A stretch of DNA of 64,000 bases from Allopontixanthobacter sediminis (lineage in GTDB: Bacteria; Pseudomonadota; Alphaproteobacteria; Sphingomonadales; Sphingomonadaceae): positions 248,001-312,000 of the forward strand of contig NZ_WTYL01000002.1 in NCBI RefSeq assembly GCF_009828115.1, in the 5' to 3' direction. The position numbers were made by a program, and so were the translations under genes. This document shows, piece after piece, positions 53,533-62,951 of the stretch. How positions within the stretch are numbered: position 1 is the first letter of the stretch; the number at the start of each line of letters is the position of its first letter. The notes beneath the pieces were generated by a model. That model worked only from the letters and a program-made list of their open reading frames with translations. It ran no database searches and had not been told where the DNA came from.

Positions 53533-56292
53533 GTGAACCAGGTAAGGATCCCCAACCAGCGCGCGATTATCGACCGGCGGGCAATCGGTGCCGCGATCGC
53601 GGAACTGGTCGCGCGCGATGGCGCCGGGGCGAGGCCGGAAATCGTGGCCCTGCTGCGCGGCGCGCTGGATGACGGGCGGGCCGAAGTGGCGCGCCGGCTG
53701 GAAGAAAAGCCGTCCGCGGGGCACGAATGCTGCGCAGGCCAGGCATTCCTTGTCGACCAGCTGGTCCGTCTGATCCACGATCACGTGGTCCGCGATGTCT
53801 ATCCCTCCGGCAACCGGTCGACCGGCGAACGGCTGAGCATCATGGCAGTGGGCGGTTACGGCCGCGCCGAAATGGCCCCCCATTCCGACGTCGATATCGC
53901 GTTTTTCACCCCCACCCGGCGTGCGCCGTGGTGTGAACAGGTAATCGAGGCGATCCTCTATTTCCTGTGGGACCTGGGCCTGAAGGTGGGTCATTCCAGC
54001 CGCACGCCCGACGATATGGTGCGGATGGCGAAGGAAGACCTTTCGATCCGCACGTCGCTGCTGGAAGGGCGCTTCCTGTGGGGTGACAATGATCTCTACG
54101 ACGAATCCCGCAAGCGCTTCTTCGCCGAAGTGGTGGCCGGGACCGAGCGCAAATTCCTGTCCGAGAAGCTGGAAGAACGCAACGCACGGCACAAGCGGAT
54201 GGGCGACAGCCGCTATGTCGTCGAGCCCAATGTGAAAGACGGCAAGGGCGGCCTGCGCGACCTGCAGACGCTCTACTGGATCGGCAAATACATCCACAAG
54301 GTCAGGAGCGGGGCGGACCTGGTCGAAGCGGGCTTGCTGACCCGGCTGGAATACCGTTCGTTCCGCCGTGCAGAAACCTTCATGCTGGCGGTGCGCTGCC
54401 ACTTGCACATGATCACCGGCCGCGCGGAAGACCGGCTGACCTTCGATCTGCAGCGCCAGGTAGCGCAGCGGATGAACTTCGCCGACCGTCCGGGCAAGAG
54501 CGCGGTGGAACGGTTCATGCAGCTCTATTTTCTGCAAGCGAAACGGGTCGGCAGCCTGACCGGGGTGTTCCTCGACCATATCGACCAGCAATTCGCGCAG
54601 CGTCGTTCCCGGCGCGGCCTGCTGGCCGGGTTCACCACCCGCCCTCGCTGGGTCAAGGGATACCGGGTCAACGGCGGGAAGATCGAAGCCCCGACCGACG
54701 ACTGGTTTGCGAAAGATCCCGCCCGGCTGATCGAAGTGTTCCAGATCGCCGAAGCCGAAGGGCTGGAAGTGCACCCCGCGACCATGCGGCAGGCCGACCG
54801 CGATTCCGGCCTGATCACTTCGGCCGTTCGCAAGGACCCGCGGGCCAACGCGCTGTTCCTCGACCTGCTGACGGGCAGGAACGACCCGGAAAAAGTCCTG
54901 CGATGGTTCAACGAAACGGGCGTTTTCGGCAAGTTCGTACCCGATTTCGGGCGCGTCAACGCGCAGATGCAGTTCGACATGTACCACCATTACACCGTCG
55001 ACGAACACACCATCCGTGCAATCGGCTTGCTCAGCCGGATCGAACGCGGCGAGCTGGTCGAAGACCATCCCCGCGCATCCCGGCTGATCCACCAGGTCGC
55101 CTCGCGCCGGGCAGCCTATGTCGCGGTCCTGCTGCACGATATCGCCAAGGGCCGGGGCGGTGATCATTCGGTGCTGGGCGCCGAAGTGGCCGAGGAACTG
55201 TGCCCCCGTTTCGGGCTGGACCAGGGCGAGACCGACCTCGTCGCATGGCTGGTCCGCTATCACCTGCTGATGAGCGCAACCGCCTTCAAGCGGGACCTGA
55301 CGGACCCGCAGACGATCGAGAATTTCGTCGCCGAAGTGCAGAGCGTCGAGCGGCTGCGCCACCTGATGATGCTGACCGCGGTGGATATCCGCGCGGTCGG
55401 GCCGGGCGTCTGGAACAGCTGGAAACGGCAGTTGCTGGGCGAGCTATCGGATGCGGCGCAGGAACGGCTGCGGCTTGGCCACATGCCCCATCGGCGCAAG
55501 GAACGGGTCGCTTACAAAAAGGAAACCGTTGCGGGCCTGATGGGCGAAAATTCGCACATGATCGACGATTTCGGCAAGCTGTTCGGCGATGCCTACTGGA
55601 TTGCGGAACCCGAAGAAATCATCGCCCGCAACCTGGTCCAGTTTTCCGTCGCCCGAAGCCGCGAAGAAGAACTGTCGATCCACTGCGAGTATGACGAAGG
55701 ACGCGGCGCGACGCTGGTCACGATCATCGCGTCGGATCATCCCGGCCTGTTCTACCGGATCGCGGGCGGTATCCACCTTGCCGGCGCGAACATCATCGAC
55801 GCGCGTATCCATACGACCCGGAGCGGCTGGGCGGTCGACAATTTCCTGATCCAGGACCCGCTCGGAAAACCATTCCGCGAACCCGGCCAGATCGACCGTA
55901 TCAAGCGGTCGATTTCCGACGCGCTCGCGAACCGGATCGAACTGGTGCCGCGGCTTGCCAAACGCCCGCTCCCGCATTCGCGCGCGCGCACTTTCGACGT
56001 TCGCCCGCGGGTGCTGTTCGACAACGAAGCCTCCAACCGGTTCACCGTCATCGAAGTGAACGCGCGCGACCGTCCGGCCCTGCTCAACCGCCTCGCCCGG
56101 TCGCTTTTCGAATTCCAGCTTGTGGTATATTCGGCACACATCACGTCGTATGGTGAGCGCGCGGCAGATAATTTCTATGTAACCGACCTTCTTGGGAATA
56201 AAATAACCAGCGCCGAAAGATTGCGGTCTATCGAGGGTGCTTTGCTCGATGCGGCCAGTGACGAACGGCAAGCAGAACTCGAAGAAGCATGA
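53533..56292 (+). CDS. glnD: Bifunctional uridylyltransferase / uridylyl-removing enzyme for PII
   Basis: 919 residues. The nucleotidyltransferase has VGGYGRAEMAPHSDVDIAFF, the HD domain has VAVLLHDIAKGRGGDHSVLG, and two ACT domains follow: LVTIIASDHPGLFYRIAGGI and FTVIEVNARDRPALLNRLAR. It uridylylates PII when glutamine is low and removes the group when glutamine is high. The first 30 residues differ from enteric GlnD, as usual in alphaproteobacteria. GTG 53533 is the likely start. It is followed by a TonB receptor after an AT-rich gap. Confidence 0.96.
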   Translation: MNQVRIPNQRAIIDRRAIGAAIAELVARDGAGARPEIVALLRGALDDGRAEVARRLEEKPSAGHECCAGQAFLVDQLVRLIHDHVVRDVYPSGNRSTGERLSIMAVGGYGRAEMAPHSDVDIAFFTPTRRAPWCEQVIEAILYFLWDLGLKVGHSSRTPDDMVRMAKEDLSIRTSLLEGRFLWGDNDLYDESRKRFFAEVVAGTERKFLSEKLEERNARHKRMGDSRYVVEPNVKDGKGGLRDLQTLYWIGKYIHKVRSGADLVEAGLLTRLEYRSFRRAETFMLAVRCHLHMITGRAEDRLTFDLQRQVAQRMNFADRPGKSAVERFMQLYFLQAKRVGSLTGVFLDHIDQQFAQRRSRRGLLAGFTTRPRWVKGYRVNGGKIEAPTDDWFAKDPARLIEVFQIAEAEGLEVHPATMRQADRDSGLITSAVRKDPRANALFLDLLTGRNDPEKVLRWFNETGVFGKFVPDFGRVNAQMQFDMYHHYTVDEHTIRAIGLLSRIERGELVEDHPRASRLIHQVASRRAAYVAVLLHDIAKGRGGDHSVLGAEVAEELCPRFGLDQGETDLVAWLVRYHLLMSATAFKRDLTDPQTIENFVAEVQSVERLRHLMMLTAVDIRAVGPGVWNSWKRQLLGELSDAAQERLRLGHMPHRRKERVAYKKETVAGLMGENSHMIDDFGKLFGDAYWIAEPEEIIARNLVQFSVARSREEELSIHCEYDEGRGATLVTIIASDHPGLFYRIAGGIHLAGANIIDARIHTTRSGWAVDNFLIQDPLGKPFREPGQIDRIKRSISDALANRIELVPRLAKRPLPHSRARTFDVRPRVLFDNEASNRFTVIEVNARDRPALLNRLARSLFEFQLVVYSAHITSYGERAADNFYVTDLLGNKITSAERLRSIEGALLDAASDERQAELEEA

Positions 56293-56395
56293 CTGTTGGA
56301 TGCAACAACGTGGGTCTTGATTAAAAACTGGTGTTGCGCAATGTTCATGCAATAAATGGGCAATCAATAATAATAATGTTTGGGAGAGCATGATC

Positions 56396-59116
56396 ATGAA
56401 ATTCGCTTTGCGGGCAACTACGTCCCTTGTTTGTGTGTCCATTGCTTCGATGGCGGCGATGCCGGCCTTCGCGCAGGAGCAACCGGCTCCTGAACAGCAG
56501 GATTTTGACGATTCCTCGATCATTGTCGTGACCGCGCAGGGCCGCGAGCAGCAATTGTCGGACGTTCCGGTGGCCATTTCCGCCGTTTCTGGTGACCTGC
56601 TCGAGAAATCGGGTGCCAACGACATTCGCGAACTGAACCAAGTCGCTCCCTCGCTGCTGGTGTCCTCCACCGGGAACGAAGCCAACGGTTCGGCCCGTAT
56701 CCGCGGGATCGGCACCGTCGGGGACAATCCTGGCCTCGAAAGTTCGGTCGCGGTCTTCGTTGACGGTGTCTACCGTTCGCGCAGCGGCAACGCGCTTAGC
56801 GAACTGGGTCCGATCGACCGGATCGAAATTCTCCGCGGCCCGCAGGGCACGCTTGGCGGGCGTAACGCGTCTGCCGGTCTGATCAGCATCTACACCGCCA
56901 AGCCGGAGTTCGATTTCGGCGGTTACGGCGCGTTCAGCTACGGCAATTACGACGCGATCCGTGCCGAAGGCGGCCTCACCGGTCCGGTGACCGAAACCAT
57001 CGCCGCCCGGGTCGATGCAGTCTATTTCAAGCGCGACGGGTTCTACAACGACGTCACCAACGATACCAAGGTGAACAATCGCGACCGTTACCTGGTCCGC
57101 GGCCAGTTGCTGTTCGAACCGAACGACGCGCTCGATGCCCGGCTGACGCTCGATTATTCCAAGAAAGACGAAGCCTGCTGCGCCGCCGTGTTCGTGCAGC
57201 CCGGTTTTGCTCCGCTGGCGCGCGTCTCGCCCGGGCTAGATTCTTTCGCCCGCCCGCTGCCCGGCAGTCCGGCGCTGACCAGCACCCAGAACCCGATCAT
57301 CCCGGTCCTGCTGGCGCTCGGCCAGAACCCGAATGCGCTGACGCAGGACACGTTCAATTACGACATCTATTCGACCCCCGGCCGTTCCTACGAGGGCGAG
57401 ACCGAGGATTACGGTGCCGCCTTCGAAGTGAATTACGATTTCGGGAACGTCTCCCTGACGTCGATCACCGGATACCGCGAATATTCCAACAACCAGGGTT
57501 CGGACACCGATTACACGACGGTGGACATTCTCTACCGCGAGCCGGGCAGGGATGCCGGCGCACGGGCGTTCGAAACCTTCACCCAGGAACTCCGTCTCCA
57601 GGGCACGGCGTTCGATGACCGGCTCGATTGGCTGGTTGGCGGCTTCTTCGCCAACGAAGACCTGACCGTGCGGGACAATCTGCGGTTCGGCACCCAGTAC
57701 GGGGCCTTTGCCCCCTGCCGGATCGTCAACGCCGTCAACCCCGCCCTGGCATCACCGCTGAGCACCGGCTGCCTCAGCGCAGGTGGGCGCGCAGTCCTCC
57801 AGGCCGCCAATGGCGGTGCCGGCGCGTTCGGCGCGGCAACCCCGCTGATCTTCGCTGGCCTCGATACGCTGGCGCAGGTCAACGATGTTGGCGGCACGGG
57901 CGATATCTACGAGCAGAACAGCAAGAACTTCGCGTTCTTCACGCACAACATCTTCCACATCACCAACACGCTCGATCTGACGCTCGGCCTTCGTTACACT
58001 AACGAAACCAAGGATTTCGACGCATCATTCGGCAATGACAACATCTACTGCCCGCAGAACCGGGCGCTGTTGTCCGGCCTGCTTGGCGTGCCGACCCTCG
58101 CCGGCCTTGCTGGCGGGCTTATCTCCCTGTCCTGCCAGGGCAACTCGACTTCCGAGATCAACGGCCTGTCGCTCAGCGACAGCCGCAAAGAAGATGCGTT
58201 TTCGGGCACGGCGGTCCTGTCGTGGCAGCCGACCCCCGACCTGCTGCTCTACAGCAGCTATTCGCGCGGCTACAAGGCGGGCGGGTTCAACCTCGACCGT
58301 TCGGCGCTGAGCAATCCGGTCGCCGGAAATCCGGCAGTGGTCGGCACGACAGCGAACCTGCAATTCGACCAGGAAGAAGTTGACGCCTATGAAATCGGCG
58401 CCAAGTTCACCGCTCCGGGCTTCTCGCTCAGCGGCGCGATCTACCGCCAGGAATTCAGCAATTTCCAGCTGAACACCTTCAACGGTTCGGTCTTCCTGGT
58501 GCAGAACGTCAACGCCTGCGGCACCGATCTGGGCGGAGCGGATACCGATGCGAGCGCCGTGACCGGTACTTGCGCGCCCGATGACGTCAAACCGGGTGTG
58601 GTCGCGCAAGGGGTTGAACTCGAAGCATCGCTCAGCCCGGTTCCCGACCTGACCATGACCATGGGCATCACCTACACCGACACCAGCTATGAAGACGATC
58701 TGATCGGCCGCGACACCGGTTCGCCGCTCGATCCGGCCCTTCGCCTGCTGCCGGGTGACAATCTGTCGAACGCGCCGGAATGGGTCGGCACGACCTCGTT
58801 CAGCTACACTCCCGAACTGGGCAGCAGCGGCCTGTCGGGACTGTTCTTCGTCAACGCCCGCATGACCGGCGATTACAACACCGGTTCGGACCTCCTCTAC
58901 GGCAAGGAACAGGACGGCTTCTTCCTCGTGAACGCCCGCATCGGCATCCGCGGACCGGATGAAGCCTGGGCGATCGAAGGCTGGGCACAGAACCTGTTCG
59001 ACAAGGGCTACACGCAGGTTGCGTTCAACACGCCGTTCGTCGCTTCGCAGCAGGTCTACTCGGCATTCCTCGCCGAGCCGCGCACCTACGGCGTGACTGT
59101 TCGCGGCAAGTTCTAG
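56396..59116 (+). CDS. TonB-dependent receptor
   Basis: 906 residues with a signal peptide (MKFALRATTSLVCVSIASMA, ending PAFAQ), a TonB-box-like SIIVVTAQGRE, a plug (NDIRELNQVAPSLLVSSTGN, IRGIGTVGDNPGLESSVAVF, ILRGPQGTLGGRNASAGLIS) and a 22-strand barrel ending YGVTVRGKF. This is the common sphingomonad IROMP-type receptor; the cargo (siderophore, oligosaccharide or aromatic) cannot be told, and no transport or enzyme genes flank it. GGGAG lies 9 bases before ATG 56396; ATG 56390 is just in front. The 97-base upstream gap is strongly AT-rich. A strong terminator follows. Confidence 0.92.
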   Translation: MKFALRATTSLVCVSIASMAAMPAFAQEQPAPEQQDFDDSSIIVVTAQGREQQLSDVPVAISAVSGDLLEKSGANDIRELNQVAPSLLVSSTGNEANGSARIRGIGTVGDNPGLESSVAVFVDGVYRSRSGNALSELGPIDRIEILRGPQGTLGGRNASAGLISIYTAKPEFDFGGYGAFSYGNYDAIRAEGGLTGPVTETIAARVDAVYFKRDGFYNDVTNDTKVNNRDRYLVRGQLLFEPNDALDARLTLDYSKKDEACCAAVFVQPGFAPLARVSPGLDSFARPLPGSPALTSTQNPIIPVLLALGQNPNALTQDTFNYDIYSTPGRSYEGETEDYGAAFEVNYDFGNVSLTSITGYREYSNNQGSDTDYTTVDILYREPGRDAGARAFETFTQELRLQGTAFDDRLDWLVGGFFANEDLTVRDNLRFGTQYGAFAPCRIVNAVNPALASPLSTGCLSAGGRAVLQAANGGAGAFGAATPLIFAGLDTLAQVNDVGGTGDIYEQNSKNFAFFTHNIFHITNTLDLTLGLRYTNETKDFDASFGNDNIYCPQNRALLSGLLGVPTLAGLAGGLISLSCQGNSTSEINGLSLSDSRKEDAFSGTAVLSWQPTPDLLLYSSYSRGYKAGGFNLDRSALSNPVAGNPAVVGTTANLQFDQEEVDAYEIGAKFTAPGFSLSGAIYRQEFSNFQLNTFNGSVFLVQNVNACGTDLGGADTDASAVTGTCAPDDVKPGVVAQGVELEASLSPVPDLTMTMGITYTDTSYEDDLIGRDTGSPLDPALRLLPGDNLSNAPEWVGTTSFSYTPELGSSGLSGLFFVNARMTGDYNTGSDLLYGKEQDGFFLVNARIGIRGPDEAWAIEGWAQNLFDKGYTQVAFNTPFVASQQVYSAFLAEPRTYGVTVRGKF

Positions 59117-59131
59117 GTCTTAGATTCGAAG

Positions 59132-59170
59132 AAAAGGGGGCCGTTTCCGGAAGGAAGCGGCCCCCTTTTT
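59132..59170. terminator. Strong bidirectional Rho-independent terminator
   Basis: AAAAGGGGGCCGTTTCC and GGAAGCGGCCCCCTTTT pair over 17 bases (one G-T pair) around GGAA, with TTTTT after the stem on the plus strand and four or more Ts after it on the minus strand. It ends the TonB receptor transcript and the convergent yggS transcript. Confidence 0.95.
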
Positions 59171-59178
59171 CGTGCGCG

Positions 59179-59850
59179 CTATTCGCGTGCGCCGAACAGG
59201 GCGGTGCCGACGCGGACATGGGTCGCCCCGAGTTTCACCGCAGTCTCGAAATCGCCGCTCATGCCCATGCTCAGCCCGTCAAGGCCGTGATCGGCCGCGA
59301 GCTTGTCGAGCAGCGCGAAGAACGGGGTCGGCTCGATCCCGGCGGGCGGCACGCACATCAGTCCGGCCAACGGGATATCGGCAACCCTCGCCTGCTCGAT
59401 CAGCGCAGGAAGGTCGGCAATCGCGCAGCCGCCTTTCTGCTCTTCATCGCCGATGTCGACCTGGATAAAGCAAGGTATCCGCCGCCCGGCCTTGTCCATC
59501 GCGCCGGCCAGCGACTTGACCAGGCTCGGCCGGTCGAGCGAATGGATGCAGTCGAACAGGCTGACCGCGTCGCCTGCCTTGTTGGACTGGAGGCTGCCGA
59601 CAAGATGCAGTTGAACGTCCGGCAATTCTTCGCGCAGGGCGGGCCATTTGGCAGCGGTTTCCTGCACGCGGTTTTCCCCGAATACCCGCTGCCCCGCATT
59701 TAGCAGCGGCAGGATAGTATCCGCATCATGGGTCTTGCTGACCGCGATCAGGGTAATATCCTCGACCTCGCGCTGGGCAAGGGCGGCAGCGGCAGCGATT
59801 TTCTCGCGCACGGTTAAAAGGCGGGCGGCGGCGTGTTCGTTTTCGGTCAT
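59179..59850 (-). CDS. Pyridoxal phosphate homeostasis protein (YggS/PROSC family)
   Basis: 223 residues with a TIM-barrel. ITLIAVSKTHDADTILPLLN carries the PLP-binding lysine; FGENRVQETAAKW, VQLHLVGSLQSNKAGDAVSL and LSMGMSGDFETAVKLGATHV are the other conserved blocks. The protein buffers free PLP and has no known catalysis. ATG 59850 gives the family start MTENEHAAARLLTVREKI. It is divergent from the thiE-like gene with a gap of only 20 bases. Confidence 0.95.
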   Translation of the reverse strand: MTENEHAAARLLTVREKIAAAAALAQREVEDITLIAVSKTHDADTILPLLNAGQRVFGENRVQETAAKWPALREELPDVQLHLVGSLQSNKAGDAVSLFDCIHSLDRPSLVKSLAGAMDKAGRRIPCFIQVDIGDEEQKGGCAIADLPALIEQARVADIPLAGLMCVPPAGIEPTPFFALLDKLAADHGLDGLSMGMSGDFETAVKLGATHVRVGTALFGARE

Positions 59851-59870
59851 CGCTGCGCTATAGCGGAGGC

Positions 59871-60437
59871 ATGATGACATGCCAGACCCTGCCGCTGCTT
59901 TGGCTGCTGAGCGATGCCCGCAACGATGGCGCGCTGGAAAGGGCGCTACGGGCGCTCCCGCGGGGTTCCGGGTTCGTGTTTCGCCATTACCATCTCGGGG
60001 GCGAAGATCGGCGCGCCCGGTTCGGCCAGTTGGCTAAAGTTGCCCGCACGCAGGATCACCGCGTAATCCTTTCGTCCAAACGATGGCACGAAGGGGCGGA
60101 CTGGGGCGCGGACGGGCTCTATGGCGGGCGTCCAATAGAAACGGACCAGCGCCCCGACCGCATGCTCTGGCTTGCCGCCGCCCATGACGCTGCCGAAATT
60201 GCCCGGGCGAACACGCACGGAGCGGACGGAGTTTTCGTATCGCCGGTCTTTGCCACCCGCTCCCATCCGGGGGTCGAGGTCCTGGGTTCGGAGGGCTTCC
60301 ATGCCCTCGCAAAGCAATCCGCTGCGCCGGCTATTGCGCTTGGAGGAATGAACCCCGCCCGCGCGGAGCAACTCGGCTGGCCGCGCTGGGGAGCCATCGA
60401 CGGGCTGGCGAACGAACTGGCAGGCGCGCCACAGTAG
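59871..60437 (+). CDS. Divergent thiamine phosphate synthase / TenI-like protein
   Basis: 188 residues. LLWLLSDARNDGALERALR, VFRHYHLGGEDRRARFGQLA, ADGVFVSPVFATRSHPG and APAIALGGMNPARAEQLG follow the TMP synthase / TenI layout (late phosphate-binding loop GGM). The usual VHLGQEDL part, which binds the pyrimidine and metal, reads ADGLYGGRPIETDQRPD and looks degenerate. It may be a non-catalytic relative. No thiamine genes are near. ATG 59871 and ATG 59874 are adjacent. Confidence 0.78.
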   Translation: MMTCQTLPLLWLLSDARNDGALERALRALPRGSGFVFRHYHLGGEDRRARFGQLAKVARTQDHRVILSSKRWHEGADWGADGLYGGRPIETDQRPDRMLWLAAAHDAAEIARANTHGADGVFVSPVFATRSHPGVEVLGSEGFHALAKQSAAPAIALGGMNPARAEQLGWPRWGAIDGLANELAGAPQ

Positions 60438-60470
60438 AACTGCGAACGGCGTCTTTTTGCGATCGGATTC

Positions 60471-60500
60471 TTGACGCGGGAGTCCCGCGCTGTGCATTAT
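60471..60500 (+). promoter_or_regulatory. Candidate ftsK promoter with embedded palindrome
   Basis: TTGACG at 60471 and CATTAT at 60495 are 18 bases apart. Between them CGCGGGA-G-TCCCGCG (60475-60489) is a perfect 7+7 palindrome, suited to an operator. A second inverted repeat CACCTG-ATTG-CAGGTG (60511-60526) lies in the leader, just before the GAGGAAG ribosome binding site. Confidence 0.45.
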
Positions 60501-60542
60501 ACCCCTAGGACACCTGATTGCAGGTGATGTGAGGAAGACACC

Positions 60543-62879
60543 ATGGCCACCCGCGCAATCGGGAAATCATCGGCGACGGACTGGCGCGCGGCATTCCGCC
60601 GTTCGCTGCGCCGTGCCCTGCAGATGACCGGGGCCGCCGCGCTGCTGCTGGCAGCGATCTTCCTCGGATTGGCACTGGTAAGCTACACGCACACCGACCC
60701 CAGTGCCTCCACCGCGGCCGCGGGAACCGATATCGGCAACTGGATGGGAATGGCCGGCGCATGGGCGGCGGAACGGGTCCTGTTCCTGTTCGGCCTGACC
60801 GGCATCCTGCTGCTGCCGCTGCTGTATGTCGGCGCGCGGAAATTGTGGCGCGATGTCGAACAGGAGGACCGCGATACCGAAACGCGCTGGTGGCAGCCGG
60901 TCGGTATGCTGCTGGCGGCGATGACGCTCATTTCCACGGTGCTGGCGCTTACGTTCCAAGGGCCCGGCGGAACCTTCCCCGCCACGCTTGGCGGCATTTC
61001 CGGCCTGCTCGGCGCCGGGGCGATCGAAGCGGTCGCGGGCCGCTTCCCCGAAGGTGCCCAGCCATGGACTATCCTCGGCCTGGCCCTGCTGTGCCTGGTG
61101 GGCGGGGCGACGCTGGTGACCCGCGTTTTCGCGATCGATTGGGCGCAATTGCTCACCTTGCCGGCTTTCCTCCAACGTGCATCGGACGAACCGGGCGAGG
61201 ACGATGCCTTTGCCCCGCGGCGCAAGGCTCGGGTGGCAACTGCCAAGCCTGCGGCGGACGAGCCCTTCACGCAGCAGCCCGCACGCCGGATGCCCGAGAT
61301 TACCGATCCTTCCGCGCCGCCCAAGAAAGCCGCGATGGCCAAGACCAAACAGCGCGACATGTTTGCGAAGTACGAATTGCCGGGCCTCGAATTGCTGGAA
61401 GAACCGCCGGTCCACCAGGCCCCCAAGCTCGACAAGATGGCGCTGGAACGCAACGCCCGCCTGCTCGAAACCGTGCTCGACGATTTCAACGTCAAGGGCG
61501 AGATTACCGCGGTGCGCACCGGCCCGGTGGTGACCATGTACGAACTGGAACCGGCACCGGGGATCAAGGCCAGCCGGGTCATCGGCCTGGCGGAAGATAT
61601 CGCGCGGAATATGTCCGCGATCAGTGCGCGCGTCTCGCCAATCCCGGGCAAGACCGTGATGGGCATCGAACTGCCCAACGCGGACCGCCAGACGGTCGCA
61701 CTCAAGGAACTGGTGGCTTGCGCGGCGTTTGCCGATTCGACCGGAAATCTGCCGATCATCCTGGGCAAGGATATTGCCGGGGATCCGATCGTCGCCGATC
61801 TCGCCGCGATGCCTCATCTGCTGGTCGCCGGGACCACCGGGTCGGGCAAGTCGGTCGGCCTCAACTGCATCCTGCTGTCGCTGCTGTACCGTTTCACGCC
61901 AGCCGAATGCCGCCTGATCCTGATCGATCCCAAGGTGCTGGAACTCAAGAGCTACGACGATATCCCTCACCTGCTTTCACCGGTGGTTACCGAACCGCAT
62001 AAATCGGTGCGTGCTCTGAAATGGGCGGTCGAGGAAATGGAACGCCGTTACCGGATGATGAGCAGCATCGGCGCGCGCAACCTCAACGGCTTCAACGAAC
62101 GGGTCAACACTGCGATCGCCAAGGGCAAGCCGCTCGGCCGCAGGGTCGGCATCGGTTTCGATCCAGACACCGGCGAGGAATTGTTCGAGGAAGAACAGCT
62201 CGATTACCAGCCGTTGCCGCAGATCGTCCTGATCGTCGACGAACTGGCCGACTTGATGGTCACCATCGGCAAGGAAATCGAAGTGCTGATCCAGCGCCTG
62301 AGCCAGAAATCGCGCGCCGCGGGCATCCACCTGATCATGGCGACCCAGCGCCCCTCGGTCGATGTCATCACCGGCGTGATCAAGGCCAACCTCCCCACCC
62401 GGATCAGCTTCAAGGTCACCAGCCGGATCGACAGCCGCACCATCCTGGGCGAACAGGGCAGCGAACAGCTGCTGGGCAAGGGTGACATGTTGTACAAGCC
62501 GAACACCGGTGCGATGGTACGTGTCCACGGGCCCTTCGTCTCGGACGAGGAAGTCGAACGGGTCGCCAGCCACTGGCGGGCGCAGGGCAAACCGGATTAC
62601 GTCGATGCGGTAACCGAGGAACCGGAAGACGGCGGCTTCAGTTTCGACGATGAACTGACCTCCAGCGACGATCCGGACGAGCGCAAATACCGCCAGGCCT
62701 GCCAGTCGGTGTTCGAAAGCCAGAAGGCGAGCGGCAGCTGGCTGCAGCGCCAGATGGGCGTAGGTTACAACACCGCCGCCAAATGGATCGAACGGATGGA
62801 AGAAGAAGGTCTCGTCGGTCCTGCCAACCATGTCGGGCGCCGCGAGATTTACCGCGACCGGGACGGCAATCCGCTTTAA
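60543..62879 (+). CDS. ftsK: DNA translocase FtsK/SpoIIIE
   Basis: 778 residues. Four membrane helices in the first 200 residues (ALLLAAIFLGLALVSYTHTD and on) anchor it at the septum; a linker rich in Ala, Pro and Lys follows. The motor has MPHLLVAGTTGSGKSVGLNC (Walker A, about residue 434), VLIVDELADLM (Walker B) and GTAxQRPS-like ATQRPSVDVITGVIKANLP. The gamma domain for KOPS binding is at the end: LQRQMGVGYNTAAKWIERM. It resolves and moves chromosome ends at division. The leader has two palindromes. Confidence 0.97.
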   Translation: MATRAIGKSSATDWRAAFRRSLRRALQMTGAAALLLAAIFLGLALVSYTHTDPSASTAAAGTDIGNWMGMAGAWAAERVLFLFGLTGILLLPLLYVGARKLWRDVEQEDRDTETRWWQPVGMLLAAMTLISTVLALTFQGPGGTFPATLGGISGLLGAGAIEAVAGRFPEGAQPWTILGLALLCLVGGATLVTRVFAIDWAQLLTLPAFLQRASDEPGEDDAFAPRRKARVATAKPAADEPFTQQPARRMPEITDPSAPPKKAAMAKTKQRDMFAKYELPGLELLEEPPVHQAPKLDKMALERNARLLETVLDDFNVKGEITAVRTGPVVTMYELEPAPGIKASRVIGLAEDIARNMSAISARVSPIPGKTVMGIELPNADRQTVALKELVACAAFADSTGNLPIILGKDIAGDPIVADLAAMPHLLVAGTTGSGKSVGLNCILLSLLYRFTPAECRLILIDPKVLELKSYDDIPHLLSPVVTEPHKSVRALKWAVEEMERRYRMMSSIGARNLNGFNERVNTAIAKGKPLGRRVGIGFDPDTGEELFEEEQLDYQPLPQIVLIVDELADLMVTIGKEIEVLIQRLSQKSRAAGIHLIMATQRPSVDVITGVIKANLPTRISFKVTSRIDSRTILGEQGSEQLLGKGDMLYKPNTGAMVRVHGPFVSDEEVERVASHWRAQGKPDYVDAVTEEPEDGGFSFDDELTSSDDPDERKYRQACQSVFESQKASGSWLQRQMGVGYNTAAKWIERMEEEGLVGPANHVGRREIYRDRDGNPL

Positions 62880-62881
62880 GT

Positions 62882-62927
62882 TTACAAGGGACGGAACGGC
62901 GTTGCACCAATCCGGTTTCACTTGTAA
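62882..62927. promoter_or_regulatory. Inverted repeat upstream of ald
   Basis: TTACAAG (62882-62888) and CTTGTAA (62921-62927) are perfect 7-base complements 32 bases apart, just after ftsK and 24 bases before the ald start. Lrp-type regulators often control ald; these arms could be their half-sites or a weak hairpin. Confidence 0.35.
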
Positions 62928-62951
62928 CGACCCGGGCCAAGGAGAAGCGCC

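Noticed and set aside
53380-55362. 660-codon open frame on the minus strand inside glnD
   Set aside because: It is the antisense shadow of a high-GC gene; glnD has all catalytic motifs and the antisense product shows none.
60567-61970. 467-codon open frame antisense to ftsK
   Set aside because: Shadow frame; ftsK is well supported on the plus strand.
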